Source: CAVSRC01 sp963830205 (lineage in GTDB: Bacteria; Pseudomonadota; Alphaproteobacteria; Rhizobiales; Kaistiaceae). Taken from it: a stretch of 64,000 nucleotides of DNA. Below are positions 10,027 through 18,952 of the stretch, piece by piece. Location of the stretch: NCBI GenBank assembly GCA_963830205.1, contig CAWHLP010000033.1, positions 124,001 through 188,000 on the forward strand. Reading direction: 5' to 3'. The number at the start of each line of letters is the position of its first letter. Position 1 is the stretch's first letter. The notes below the pieces were generated by a model. The model was given only the letters and a program-made list of their open reading frames with translations. It did not search any database and was not told where the DNA came from. The translations under genes and the position numbers were made by a program.

Positions 10027-11295
10027 ATGTCCGACAAGGATGTGCACGAGCCGGGCTCGCTGGCCGACCTTCTGAGGCGCGGCCACGAACCCCCGGTGAG
10101 CATTCGGCGGAGCGAGCCGAAGCCGGCGCCGCCGGCGGCGGAGCCAGCCGCCGCGGACGCGCCCGATTCCGAACCCGAGACGGCCGCGCCGCCGCGGCTC
10201 GAGGTCGAGGTCGTCGAACTCGAATCCGACGCGCCGTCGGCAGAGCCGGCCGCGCCAGAGGCGGCGCCCGAGGCGCCGTCCGGCGGGGCCGAAGCGGCCG
10301 CGTCCGCCGTCAAGCGTGCGCCGCTGATCAAGCCGCGCACGCCCTTTGCCGAGCGCCGGCCCGGCTGGCTTTACGGCGACACCGCCGGCAAGTCGCCGGT
10401 TTCGGCGGCCGCCGCCAGCGAGATGTTCACCAAGGTGCTCGCCGGGGACGAGCCCGAGGAGGAGCCTGCTCCGGTGGAGGAACCGGCTATCGCCGAGGCG
10501 CCGGAAGCGGCCGTCGACAATCCGGTCATCGACATCAGCCGCCTGGAGCTCACCTTCATCACCAATGACGGCCCGGTCGAGGCGCTGGCCGACATCAACC
10601 TCAAGGTCGAGCGCGGCGAGTTCATCTCGCTCATCGGCCCCTCGGGCTGCGGCAAGACCACGCTTCTGCGCGTCATCGCCGATCTCGAACGCGCCACCTC
10701 AGGCACGGTGCTGATCAACGGCGTCACGCCGGAACAGGCGCGCCTTGCCCGCGCCTACGGCTACGTCTTCCAGGCGCCGGCCCTCTATCCCTGGCGCACC
10801 ATCGCCAAGAACGTCGCTTTGCCGCTGGAGATCATGGGGCTCGGCGTCATCGAGCGCGAGGGCCGCATCGCCCGCAACCTCGAACTGGTCAATCTCACCG
10901 GCTTCGAGCGCAAATATCCCTGGCAGCTATCCGGCGGCATGCAGCAGCGCGCCTCGATCGCCCGGGCGCTCGCTGTCGAGCCCGATCTGCTCCTCATGGA
11001 CGAGCCCTTCGGCGCCCTCGACGAGATCGTCCGCGACCATCTCAACCAGCAGCTCCTCGAACTGTGGGCTCAGACCAACAAGACCGTCGTCTTCGTCACC
11101 CACTCGATTCCCGAGGCCGTGTTCCTCTCCAGCCGCATCGTCGTGATGACGCCGCGGCCGGGCCAGATCCACGACATCATCGAATCGACCCTGCCGCGCG
11201 ATCGCAACCTCGACATCCGCGAGACGCCGGAGTTCCTCAAGATGGCGCACCGCGTCCGTCTGGGCCTGCGCGCCGGTCACAGCTATGACGACTGA
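10027..11295 (+). CDS. ABC transporter ATP-binding protein (nitrate/sulfonate/pyrimidine type) with long N-terminal extension
   Basis: A 422-residue ATPase, likely energising uptake of a pyrimidine or hydantoin-like compound with the next three genes. The NBD spans about residues 172-410: Walker A GPSGCGKTT (about 203), Q-loop YVFQAPALYPWRT, signature LSGGMQQR, Walker B LLLMDEP, and H-loop FVTHSIPEA. About 170 residues precede it, rich in Pro, Ala and Glu, and including a basic RAPLIKPRTPFAERRPGWLYGD patch. Such extensions are unusual in SsuB/TauB-type ATPases, which are about 260 aa. ATG 10027 lies nine bases after the dihydropyrimidinase stop; no good internal start was seen just before the NBD. 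Confidence 0.85.
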   Translation: MSDKDVHEPGSLADLLRRGHEPPVSIRRSEPKPAPPAAEPAAADAPDSEPETAAPPRLEVEVVELESDAPSAEPAAPEAAPEAPSGGAEAAASAVKRAPLIKPRTPFAERRPGWLYGDTAGKSPVSAAAASEMFTKVLAGDEPEEEPAPVEEPAIAEAPEAAVDNPVIDISRLELTFITNDGPVEALADINLKVERGEFISLIGPSGCGKTTLLRVIADLERATSGTVLINGVTPEQARLARAYGYVFQAPALYPWRTIAKNVALPLEIMGLGVIEREGRIARNLELVNLTGFERKYPWQLSGGMQQRASIARALAVEPDLLLMDEPFGALDEIVRDHLNQQLLELWAQTNKTVVFVTHSIPEAVFLSSRIVVMTPRPGQIHDIIESTLPRDRNLDIRETPEFLKMAHRVRLGLRAGHSYDD

Positions 11296-11341
11296 GCTGT
11301 TGACTCAGCATCGCCTGCATTCTTGGCATCCCAACGGACGC

Positions 11342-11610
11342 CACCTCCCCCCTTGTGGGGGAGGTCGGATTTCCCCGGTTTGCGCAAGCAAACCGGTTTG
11401 GAAATCCGGGTGAGGGGGACACCGGTGAGGGAAGGCAGCGCGGTGGTGGAGCCGGCTGCGTCGGCGCGGGCAAGTGTGAATTCCCGCGGACGAAGCCCGC
11501 GCCATCGCCTAGGTGCCTTCCCGCATCGGTTCACCCCTCACCCTGTTTTTCTAGGCTCGCTTGCGCTCACCAAGAAAAACGGCCCTCTCCCGCAAGGGGA
11601 GAGGGGACGC
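11342..11610. repeat. Palindromic mosaic element R2 (two inverted units around a central module)
   Basis: This fills the 350-base gap between the ABC ATPase and the first permease. The left unit has ACCTCCCCC...GGGGGAGGT (11343 on), then a long stem CGGATTTCC...GGAAATCCG around GCGCAAGC, then GGTGAGGGGG. The right unit, inverted, has CCCTCACCCTG, the stem GTTTTTCT...AGAAAAAC, and CCCTCTCCC...GGGAGAGGG ending near 11610. The middle (about 11430-11560) is the module also seen in R1 in the other orientation. The element interrupts what is otherwise a tightly packed operon. Confidence 0.75.
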
Positions 11611-11648
11611 ATGCGGCAGGCGGGCTCGCTCGACGTCGGAGGTCGCGC

Positions 11649-12608
11649 ATGAGCGCAGCAGGCGCCGTCACCGTCGGCGTGCCGGCGCGGCGCGGCGTCG
11701 TTGCGCGCTTCCTTGCCAGCCGCTTCGTCGCCGTCACCGTAGTGGTGCTGTTCATCATCGCCATCTGGTATCTCGGCGCCTTCCTGCTCAATGCGCCCTT
11801 CCAGCGCGACCTCGACCAGCGCGCCGGCGTCACCCGCACGCCGATCGAGTTCATCGTCGCCGCCTACAGCCAGCCGAAGCCGACCCTGCCGGCACCCCAT
11901 CAGGTCGCCGTCGATACCTACAAGAGCGTCGTGCTCGCCAATCCCTTCAAGCCGTCGAGCCTCATCTATCACGCCTGGGTGACGCTCACCTCGACCTTCG
12001 TCGGCTTCGTCTTCGGCACCCTGTTCGGCGTCCTGCTCGCCGTCGGCATCGTCCACGTCAAGAGCCTCGACCGCAGCCTGATGCCGTGGGTGATCTCCTC
12101 GCAGACCATCCCCATCCTGGCGCTGGCGCCGATCCTGGTGGTGGTCGCCTTCAACCTGTTGACCGGGCAGATACATCTGCCCACCGATTTCAGCCGCTTC
12201 GTCGCCAAGGCGCTGATCTCGACTTACCTGTCGTTCTTCCCGGTGACGGTCGGCATGGTCAAGGGCCTGCGCTCGCCCGACCCGTTCCATCTCGACCTCA
12301 TGCGCACGTACAGCGCGACGCCGTGGCAGGTGTTCTGGAAGCTGCGCTGGCCGTCGTCGCTGTCCTTCCTGTTCGTGTCGATGAAGATCGCGGTCGCCGC
12401 CGCTCTGGTCGGCGCCATCGTCGCCGAACTGCCCACCGGGGCGGTCGCCGGCATCGGCGCCAAGCTCCTGGTCGGCTCCTATTACAGCCAGTCGATCCAG
12501 ATGTGGTCGGCGCTGGTCGTCGGCTCGCTGCTCGCCGCGCTGCTGGTCACCGCCGTCGGCATCGCCGAGCGTCTGGTCATGTGGCGCATGGGAGGGGGCC
12601 GCCGGTGA
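11649..12608 (+). CDS. ABC transporter permease (SsuC/ThiX-like)
   Basis: A 319-residue inner-membrane permease. One membrane segment (about 26-46, FVAVTVVVLFIIAIWYL) is followed by an insertion of about 65 residues before the BPD-type core. That insertion may be periplasmic. The core runs from about residue 112 (YHAWVTLTSTFVGFVFGTLFGVLLAV) to the end, with five or so helices. A recognisable EAA-like coupling loop lies near MRTYSATPWQVFWKLRWPSSL (about residue 219). The ATG at 11649 is just after the repeat element. Its stop overlaps the GTG of the next permease. Confidence 0.85.
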   Translation: MSAAGAVTVGVPARRGVVARFLASRFVAVTVVVLFIIAIWYLGAFLLNAPFQRDLDQRAGVTRTPIEFIVAAYSQPKPTLPAPHQVAVDTYKSVVLANPFKPSSLIYHAWVTLTSTFVGFVFGTLFGVLLAVGIVHVKSLDRSLMPWVISSQTIPILALAPILVVVAFNLLTGQIHLPTDFSRFVAKALISTYLSFFPVTVGMVKGLRSPDPFHLDLMRTYSATPWQVFWKLRWPSSLSFLFVSMKIAVAAALVGAIVAELPTGAVAGIGAKLLVGSYYSQSIQMWSALVVGSLLAALLVTAVGIAERLVMWRMGGGRR

Positions 12609-13786
12609 ACCCGACCGTCAACCCGGGCGTCAACTGGCAGGGCTGGATCGCGCTCATCGCCGCGGTCGCGGCGCTGGCCTTCCCGCTGGTCACCGTCGGT
12701 GCCAGCCCCGACTATCTGCTCGCCGACGGGTCCAACGGCATCCTCGTCGGCCTGCTCATCATGCTCGCCGTCTTCGCCGGCCTCGTCCGTCGGGTGTCGG
12801 CGGTCGGCAACCTCCTCATGTTCTTCGGCGGCCTCATCGCCGCCGGCCTTGCCGCCACGCTGCTCGGCGGCGTCGCCGCGCTTGCCAAGAACGGCGATTT
12901 CACCGGCCTGACCAGGCTCGCCGCCGCCGGCGGCTTCTGGGCGCTTGTTCTCGTCGCCTGGATGCTCGCCTGGGTCTCGGTCAAGCGGCTGAGCGTCACC
13001 AAGCCGCAGCGGCCGTTCGGCGGCGTCCTCCTCAAGATCTTCATTCCGCTGGTCTTCGGCGCCACCATCATCTTCCTGTGGGAGGTGCTGGTGCGCGGCC
13101 TCGCCGTGCCCTTCGTCATCCTGCCGCCGCCGAGCGCGGTGTGGGTGAAGCTGGTGACCTCGGTGCCCACCCTGTGGGTCGATTTCCGCCAGACCTTCCT
13201 CAAGTCGGTGCTCGCCGGCTACGCCATCGGCTGCCTGTCCGGCTTCGCCGTCGCGGCCATCGCCGACCGCGTGCCGTTCCTCGGCCGCGGCCTGCTGCCG
13301 ATCGGCAACCTCGTCTCGGCGCTGCCGATCATCGGCGTCGCGCCGATCATGGTCATGTGGTTCGGCTTCGACTGGCCGTCCAAGGCGGCGGTGGTCGTCG
13401 CCATGACCTTCTTCCCGATGCTGGTCAACACGCTCGCCGGCCTCAACGCCGCCGAACAGACCCAGCGCGACCTCATGCACACCTACGCCGCCGACTATCG
13501 CCAGCAGTTCTCGATGCTGCGCCTGCCGGTGGCGCTTCCCTTCATCTTCAACGCTCTGAAGATCAACTCCACTCTTGCGATGATCGGTGCCATCGTGGCC
13601 GAGTTCTTCGGCACGCCGATCGTCGGCATGGGGTTCCGCATCTCCACCGAAGTCGGGCGCATGAATACCGACATGGTGTGGGCGGAAATTGCGGTCGCGG
13701 CCGTGGCCGGCTCCGCGTTCTACGGCATCGTCTCGCTCATCGAGCGTGCCGCAACGTTCTGGCATCCGTCGTTTCGTCAACCTTGA
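12605..13786 (+). CDS. ABC transporter permease with extra N-terminal membrane domain
   Basis: A 393-residue permease from GTG 12605, overlapping the previous stop by four bases. The C-terminal 260 residues form the usual BPD core, with the EAA-type loop DLMHTYAADYRQQFSMLRLPVALPF near residue 295. The first 130 residues hold about four further hydrophobic segments (ALIAAVAALAFPLV, ILVGLLIMLAVFAGLV, LLMFFGGLIAAGLAATLLGG, ALVLVAWMLAW) not found in ordinary SsuC-type permeases. It pairs with the preceding permease to form the channel. Confidence 0.85.
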   Translation: MNPTVNPGVNWQGWIALIAAVAALAFPLVTVGASPDYLLADGSNGILVGLLIMLAVFAGLVRRVSAVGNLLMFFGGLIAAGLAATLLGGVAALAKNGDFTGLTRLAAAGGFWALVLVAWMLAWVSVKRLSVTKPQRPFGGVLLKIFIPLVFGATIIFLWEVLVRGLAVPFVILPPPSAVWVKLVTSVPTLWVDFRQTFLKSVLAGYAIGCLSGFAVAAIADRVPFLGRGLLPIGNLVSALPIIGVAPIMVMWFGFDWPSKAAVVVAMTFFPMLVNTLAGLNAAEQTQRDLMHTYAADYRQQFSMLRLPVALPFIFNALKINSTLAMIGAIVAEFFGTPIVGMGFRISTEVGRMNTDMVWAEIAVAAVAGSAFYGIVSLIERAATFWHPSFRQP

Positions 13787-13797
13787 AGGGGCAGCAC

Positions 13798-14778
13798 ATG
13801 AAGAAGATTGTGTTGGGAGCATTCGCCGCCGCGCTGGCGCTGGCGACCGGACCGGCATTGGCCGCCGATTCGGTGACACTGCAGTTGAAGTGGGTCACCC
13901 AGGCCCAGTTTGGCGGCTACTACGTCGCCAAGGACAAGGGCTTCTATTCCGATGAAGGTCTCGACGTCACCATCAAGCCGGGCGGCCCGGACATCGCGCC
14001 GGAGACCGTGATCGCCGGCGGCGGCGCCGATGTCATCGTCGACTGGATGGGCGGTGCGCTGGCGGCGCGCGAGAAGGGCACCATGCTGGTCAACATCGCC
14101 CAGCCCTTTGCCAAGGCCGGCATGGAGCTGGTCTGCCCGAAATATACCGGCATCAAGACGCCTGAGGACTTCAAGGGCAAGACGCTGGGCGTCTGGTTCT
14201 TCGGCAACGAGTATCCGTTCTACGCCTGGATGCACAAGCTCGGCCTGTCCACCGACGGCGGCCCCGATGGCGTCACCGTCCTCAAGCAGAGCTTCGACGT
14301 GCAGCCGCTCATCCAGAAGCAGGCGGACTGCATCTCGGTGATGACCTACAACGAATACGGTCAGGTTCTCGACGCCGGCTTCAAGCCGGACGACCTCACC
14401 GTCTTCAACTATTCGGCCATGGGCGTCGACCTGCTCGAGGATGGCCTCTACGCCCTCCAGGACAAGCTCGCCGACAAGGCCTTCTTCGACAAGATGGTCC
14501 GCTTCGTGAAGGCGTCGATGAAGGGCTGGGACTATGCCCTGGCGCACCCGGAAGAGGCCGCCCAGATCGTCGTCGACAATGGTGGCCAGGACCTCAACCA
14601 CCAGATCTACATGATGGGCGAAGTCGCCAAGCTGACCGCCGGCGGCAACGGCGTGCTCAACGAGGCCGCCTATCAGCGCACCGAACAGGCGCTGCTCGAC
14701 CAGAAGATCATCGCCAACAAGCCGGAAGGCGCCTGGACCCATGCGGTCACCGACGCTGCCGGCCTGAAGGCCCAGTAG
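13798..14778 (+). CDS. ABC transporter substrate-binding protein (NMT1/THI5-like)
   Basis: A 326-residue periplasmic binding protein with a signal peptide (MKK, hydrophobic 4-18, cleavage after ALA before ADSV). Mature sequence begins VTLQLKWVTQAQFGGYYVAKDKGFY, typical of the NMT1/THI5 family that includes pyrimidine-precursor binders. Other family-like stretches are GADVIVDWMGGALAAREKG and CISVMTYNEYGQVLDAGF. Ligand is inferred from the operon (a pyrimidine or its breakdown product). ATG 13798 follows GAAGGGG. A strong terminator starts 30 bases past the stop, so this is the last gene of the operon. Confidence 0.87.
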   Translation: MKKIVLGAFAAALALATGPALAADSVTLQLKWVTQAQFGGYYVAKDKGFYSDEGLDVTIKPGGPDIAPETVIAGGGADVIVDWMGGALAAREKGTMLVNIAQPFAKAGMELVCPKYTGIKTPEDFKGKTLGVWFFGNEYPFYAWMHKLGLSTDGGPDGVTVLKQSFDVQPLIQKQADCISVMTYNEYGQVLDAGFKPDDLTVFNYSAMGVDLLEDGLYALQDKLADKAFFDKMVRFVKASMKGWDYALAHPEEAAQIVVDNGGQDLNHQIYMMGEVAKLTAGGNGVLNEAAYQRTEQALLDQKIIANKPEGAWTHAVTDAAGLKAQ

Positions 14779-14808
14779 CCGACCGGTTTCTGGGATCACA
14801 AGCATGCC

Positions 14809-14838
14809 AGCGGGCGCCTTCGGGCGCCCGCTTCTTTT
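14809..14838 (+). terminator. Intrinsic terminator of the pyrimidine operon
   Basis: Perfect 10-bp stem AGCGGGCGCC/GGCGCCCGCT (14809-14818 and 14823-14832) closed by a TTCG tetraloop and followed by TCTTTT. Confidence 0.9.
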
Positions 14839-14982
14839 GGGGATGGCAAGGTCTTGGTCGGCGTGTCCCGGGCGCAGTGCGGCATGGAATGACGCGCTGC
14901 CGAACCGGGACCTACACGCCGCCTTGGCCCCGGATCTGCGGTGCACCGTTTCACGCTGCACCGCGTCCGGGGAACGGATCAG

Positions 14983-16155
14983 CTACACCACATTCTCCTC
15001 GATCAGCGGCCGTCCCTCGGCGATGCGCTCATAGCCGAGCGGCGCAAGGTCGAGGCTGATGTAGCGGCCGTGGACGATGAGCTCGGCAAGGCCGCGGCCG
15101 ACCGCCGGCGCCTGTTGCAGGCCGTGGCCGGAGAAGCCGGTCGCGACGATCAGGTTGGCAAAGCCGGGGAGCGCGCCGACGATGGCGTTCTGGTCGAACG
15201 TGTTGAGGTCGTAGTGCCCGGCCCAGGCGCGCCCTGGCCTGATCGCCTCGAAGGCCGGCACGCGGCCGGCGAGGATCGGCCACAGCGTCTCCTCGAAGAA
15301 GCCATGGTCGACGGCGAAGTCGCTCGCCTCCGGGTCGTCGTCCTGCGGCGGCGCCATGCCGCATAGATAGAGGTCGCCCTCAGGCCGCACATAGGCGCCG
15401 GAGGGGTCGATGAGCAGCGGAAAGGCGGGGAGGGCCGCGCGGCAGGCGAAGGTGAAGACCTGGCGCTTGCGCGCCTCCACCGGCAGCGCCACGCCGACGC
15501 CCGCCGCAAGGCGCGGCGTACCGGTGCCCGCCGCCAGCACCACCGCGCCTGCCGCGATCGATGTGCCGTCGGTGAGCCGCACGCCGGTTGCCTTGCCGCC
15601 GCCGTGTTCGATCGCGGCCACGTCGCCGGCAATCGTCTCGACGCCCAGCGCCCGCGCCTTGCGGCGCAATGCCTGCATCAGCGCATAGCCGTCGAACCAG
15701 CCTTCGCCGCTCTGCCCCCAGGCGCCGGCAACGATCCCGTCAGCGGCGACGTAGGGGAAACGGGCCGTCAGTGCCGCGCGATCGAGATGCAGGATGTCGG
15801 CGCCCATCTCCGCCTGGAGCGCGTGATTGCGCTTGAGCGTCGCCGCGCCGTCCTCTGTGGCGAGGAACAGGTAGCCGCCTTCCGAGAGGCCGATGTCCGG
15901 CCGCTCGCCGTCCACCGCCAGGCGCTCGCCGACGCTGCGCAGGAAGTCGATGCCGTGGAGCGAGATGGCGATGTTGATGGCGGACGAGAACTGTTGCCGG
16001 ATCGAGCCCGCCGAAAGCGCGGTGGCCGCAAAGGCGAAGCTCGGGTCCTTCTCGATCAGCAGCACGCTGCCGCCGAAGGACGCATCTGCCGCCAGATGAT
16101 AGGCAACCGAGGCGCCGTGCACCGCTCCGCCGACAATCACCGCGTCGTAGCTCAT
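14983..16155 (-). CDS. FAD-dependent oxidoreductase, DAO / glycine-D-amino acid oxidase family
   Basis: A 390-residue flavoprotein. The N-terminal Rossmann motif is YDAVIVGGAVHGASVAYHLA (GxGxxG variant GGAVHG), followed by LLIEKD at the end of strand 2. A central AVVLAAGTGT stretch and the C-terminal GLQQAPAVGRGLAELI, before a final SLDLAPLGYERI, fit the DadA/SoxB-like DAO family. It probably oxidises a secondary or D-amino acid; the substrate is not deducible. It is convergent with the pyrimidine operon. ATG 16155 follows a GAAGAGAG stretch. Confidence 0.8.
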   Translation of the reverse strand: MSYDAVIVGGAVHGASVAYHLAADASFGGSVLLIEKDPSFAFAATALSAGSIRQQFSSAINIAISLHGIDFLRSVGERLAVDGERPDIGLSEGGYLFLATEDGAATLKRNHALQAEMGADILHLDRAALTARFPYVAADGIVAGAWGQSGEGWFDGYALMQALRRKARALGVETIAGDVAAIEHGGGKATGVRLTDGTSIAAGAVVLAAGTGTPRLAAGVGVALPVEARKRQVFTFACRAALPAFPLLIDPSGAYVRPEGDLYLCGMAPPQDDDPEASDFAVDHGFFEETLWPILAGRVPAFEAIRPGRAWAGHYDLNTFDQNAIVGALPGFANLIVATGFSGHGLQQAPAVGRGLAELIVHGRYISLDLAPLGYERIAEGRPLIEENVV

Positions 16156-16301
16156 GCTCTCTTCGTCCCGCAGTCGTCATTGCGCGTGTCGGCATCATTG
16201 CGCAGACAATGCCGCCTGCCACGGCTGCTGGGCAATGTCTTTGCATGCGCACGCGCCAGGACCGATGCTATCGTCGCCGCTTGTCATCGAAGGAGGGCGA
16301 T

Positions 16302-17156
16302 ATGAAACGAATTTGGATTGATCGTCGCATTTCTGGCGGGGCTGGCAGTGCGGCACGGCGCCGCGCCGAGCCGCAATGGATGACCTTGCCGCCGACCCCG
16401 ACTCTGCCGGCTCCGGCCGAGAGCGGCTACGCGCCGGTCAACGGCGTCAAGATCTGGTACGCGGTGTTCGGCGCGGGCGAGCCGGTCATCATGCTGCACG
16501 GCGGGCTCGGCAACTCCAACTACTGGGGCAACCAGGTGCCGGAGCTGGCCAAGCACTACAAGGTCATCGTCATGGACAGCCGCGGGCACGGCCGCTCGAC
16601 CCGCGACCAGCAGCCCTATGGCTATGACCTGATGGCCTCGGACGTGGTCGGCCTGCTCGATTATCTGAAGATCGACAAGGCCGCGCTGGTCGGCTGGAGC
16701 GACGGGGCGATCCTCGGTCTCGACATCGCGATGCACCATCCGGAGCGGCTGTCGAAGCTCTTCGCCTTCGCCGCCAATTCCGACACCGATGGCGTCGCCG
16801 ACATTTCGGCGAGCCCGGTCTTCACCGCCTATATCGACCGTGCCGGCAAGGAGTACGAGGCGCTGTCGGCGACCCCGACCGAGTTCGGCACTTTTGTCGA
16901 CCAGATCAGCAAGATGTGGGCGACGCAGCCGCACTGGACCGCCGACGACCTCAAGGCGATCACGGTGCCGACCTGGATCGTCGACGGCGACCGCGACGAG
17001 GCGATCAAGCGCGAGAACACCGAGTTCATGGCGGCAAACGTCCCGAACGCCGGCCTGCTCATCCTGCCCAATGTCAGCCACTTCGCCTTCCTGCAGGACC
17101 CGAAGCAGTTCACCGACGCCATACTGCATTTCATGGAAGTGACGCCCGGCCAGTGA
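16302..17156 (+). CDS. Alpha/beta hydrolase, probably exported; N-terminus disturbed by indels
   Basis: A 284-residue hydrolase from ATG 16302, placed 8-12 bases after a strong AAGGAGGG site. Core motifs: oxyanion HGGLGNSNYWG (about 67), nucleophile elbow GWSDGAILG (Asp replaces the usual Ser as the central residue if read GxSxG: G-W-S-D-G, so Ser is in place), acid in WIVDGDRDE, and late NVSHFAFLQ. The first 25 residues are odd: dropping one T at 16313-16315 gives KRIGLIVAFLAGLAV, a clear signal peptide, and the frame returns near 16370. Two compensating indels therefore seem to have scrambled an export signal. Substrate unknown. Confidence 0.75.
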   Translation: MKRIWIDRRISGGAGSAARRRAEPQWMTLPPTPTLPAPAESGYAPVNGVKIWYAVFGAGEPVIMLHGGLGNSNYWGNQVPELAKHYKVIVMDSRGHGRSTRDQQPYGYDLMASDVVGLLDYLKIDKAALVGWSDGAILGLDIAMHHPERLSKLFAFAANSDTDGVADISASPVFTAYIDRAGKEYEALSATPTEFGTFVDQISKMWATQPHWTADDLKAITVPTWIVDGDRDEAIKRENTEFMAANVPNAGLLILPNVSHFAFLQDPKQFTDAILHFMEVTPGQ

Positions 17157-17201
17157 TGTCGGCGGCCGGTTCCAGATTGCATCCCTGACGCGCGCCGCGC
17201 G

Positions 17202-17663
17202 TCAGGGGATTGGAATGAGCGGCCGGTCGATCACCTCGCGCAGCGCGAATTTGGATTCGATGCGCGCCACGCCGGGCAGGTGGCCGAGCACCCTGGCGTG
17301 CACATCCTGGAAGTCGTGCAGGTCGCGCGCCGCCACGCGGATGAGATAGTCGCTGGTGCCCGACATCAGGTGGCAGGAGAGCACGTTGGGGCAATCGGCC
17401 AGCGCCCGCTCGAAGGCCCTCAGCGCCTCGTCGTTCTGCCGGTCGAGCGTGATCTCGACGAAGGCGGTGATGCCGAGGCCGATCGCCTCGGCGTCGATGA
17501 TGGCGCGGTAGCCGGCAATGACCCGGCTGCCCTCCAGCGCCTGCAGGCGGCGCGTGCAGGCCGAGGGCGACAGGCCGACCCGCGAGGCCAGCTCGACGGT
17601 CGTCATGCGGCCGTTGCCGGCGAGCGCCGCGATGATCTTGCGATCGAATCCATCGATTTGCAC
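17202..17663 (-). CDS. Lrp/AsnC-family regulator, probably of alanine dehydrogenase
   Basis: A 153-residue feast/famine regulator. The helix-turn-helix is at about residues 5-50 (DRKIIAALAGNGRMTTVELASRVGLS, then ACTRRLQALE), and the effector-binding RAM domain follows (ITAFVEITLDRQ, CHLMSGTSDYLIRV). It is divergent from ald with a 130-base gap, the arrangement known for AldR/Lrp regulators that respond to alanine. ATG 17663. Alanine sensing is inferred from this context. Confidence 0.85.
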   Translation of the reverse strand: MQIDGFDRKIIAALAGNGRMTTVELASRVGLSPSACTRRLQALEGSRVIAGYRAIIDAEAIGLGITAFVEITLDRQNDEALRAFERALADCPNVLSCHLMSGTSDYLIRVAARDLHDFQDVHARVLGHLPGVARIESKFALREVIDRPLIPIP

Positions 17664-17795
17664 GAAATCACCTCGCTTTAGGCTGTTGGCGCAAGCTTAT
17701 GTGCATCTAGACCATTGCAGCAAGCGAGAATGCACGGAAAGCGCGTGAATTTTGCAGTATATAAGTGGAATAGCTCTTAGCGAGGGGGAATGACC
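17664..17795. promoter_or_regulatory. Divergent Lrp-ald control region
   Basis: AT-richer than its surroundings. It contains TATATAAG near 17757 as a possible -10 region for ald and several TGCA-bearing half-sites (near 17715, 17733 and 17753) that could be part of Lrp sites. A GAGGGGG ribosome site at 17782-17788 precedes ald. No single operator can be fixed by eye. Confidence 0.5.
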
Positions 17796-18911
17796 ATGCT
17801 GGTAGGCGTCACCAAGGAAATCAAGCCGAGCGAATTCCGCGTCGGCCTCACGCCGGCCGCCGTCGGCGAATATGTGGCTCACGGTCACCGGGTTCTGGTC
17901 GAGACCGGCGCCGGCGCCGGGATCCTGGCCAGCGACATGGACTATCGCGCTGCCGGTGCCGACATCGCCGCCGACGCGGCGGCGGTCTTCGCCAGGGCCG
18001 ACATGATCGTCAAGGTCAAGGAACCGCAGCCCAGCGAATGGGTCCAGTTCCGCCCCGGCCAGATCCTCTTCACCTATCTCCACCTCGCTCCCGATCCCGC
18101 TCAGGCCAAGGGCCTGATGGATGCCGGCGTCACCGCCGTCGCCTATGAGACGGTCACCGACGCCAACGGCCACCTGCCGCTGCTCGCCCCGATGAGCGAG
18201 GTCGCCGGCCGCCTGTCGATCCAGGCCGCGGCGACCGCCCTGCAGAAGCCCAATGGCGGCCGCGGCATCCTGCTCGGCGGCGTTCCCGGCGTCGCCCCGG
18301 CCAAGGTCGTGGTCATCGGCGGCGGCGTGGTCGGCACCCATGCCGCACGCATGGCCGTCGGCCTCGGCGCCTCCGTCTCGGTCCTCGACCGCTCGCTGCC
18401 GCGCCTGCGTGAACTCGACGACCTGTTCGTCGGCCGCCTGGTCACCCGCTACGCCACCCGCGAGGCGGTGGCCGAGGAGGTCGCTTCCGCCGATGCGGTC
18501 ATCGGTGCGGTTCTGGTTCCTGGTGCCGCCGCGCCCAAGCTCGTCACCCGCAAGATGCTCTCCACCATGAAGCCCGGCGCCGTGCTCGTCGATGTCGCCA
18601 TCGACCAGGGCGGCTGCTTCGAGACCTCGCATCCGACGACGCACGAGCAGCCCACCTACGTCGTCGACGGCATCGTGCACTATTGCGTCGCCAACATGCC
18701 GGGCGCCGTGGCGCTGACCTCAAGCCACGCGCTCAACCACGCCACGCTGCCCTTCGGCCTGGCGCTCGCCGATCACGGTCTGGCGGCGATCGCCCGCGAT
18801 CCGCACCTCCGCGACGGCCTCAACATCCACCGCGGCCGCATCACCCACCGCGCCGTGGCCGAGAGCCTGTCGCTCGATTTCGCCGATCCGGGAGAACTGA
18901 TGGCGGCCTGA
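17796..18911 (+). CDS. ald: Alanine dehydrogenase
   Basis: A 371-residue NAD-dependent enzyme interconverting alanine with pyruvate and ammonia. The N-terminal domain begins MLVGVTKEIKPSEFRVGLTP and carries the substrate-lysine region IVKVKEPQPSEW (about 70-80) and the catalytic-histidine region FTYLHLAPD (about 95). The NAD Rossmann motif is VVVIGGGVVGTHAA (about 169-182). The length equals the family's usual 370. I take ATG 17796 rather than 17790, because the GAGGGGG site then lies at a normal distance. A divergent Lrp-type regulator and a downstream terminator make it a single-gene unit. Confidence 0.93.
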   Translation: MLVGVTKEIKPSEFRVGLTPAAVGEYVAHGHRVLVETGAGAGILASDMDYRAAGADIAADAAAVFARADMIVKVKEPQPSEWVQFRPGQILFTYLHLAPDPAQAKGLMDAGVTAVAYETVTDANGHLPLLAPMSEVAGRLSIQAAATALQKPNGGRGILLGGVPGVAPAKVVVIGGGVVGTHAARMAVGLGASVSVLDRSLPRLRELDDLFVGRLVTRYATREAVAEEVASADAVIGAVLVPGAAAPKLVTRKMLSTMKPGAVLVDVAIDQGGCFETSHPTTHEQPTYVVDGIVHYCVANMPGAVALTSSHALNHATLPFGLALADHGLAAIARDPHLRDGLNIHRGRITHRAVAESLSLDFADPGELMAA

Positions 18912-18952
18912 ACCGCCACGCAAGAGCCGGACAAGGCTCTGCATGACCAACT

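Noticed and set aside
8650..11295. A fused dihydropyrimidinase-ABC ATPase protein in one frame (8563-11295)
   Set aside because: The long frame results from one extra base at 8649-8650. The true dihydropyrimidinase frame ends at 10018, and the ATPase has its own start at 10027.
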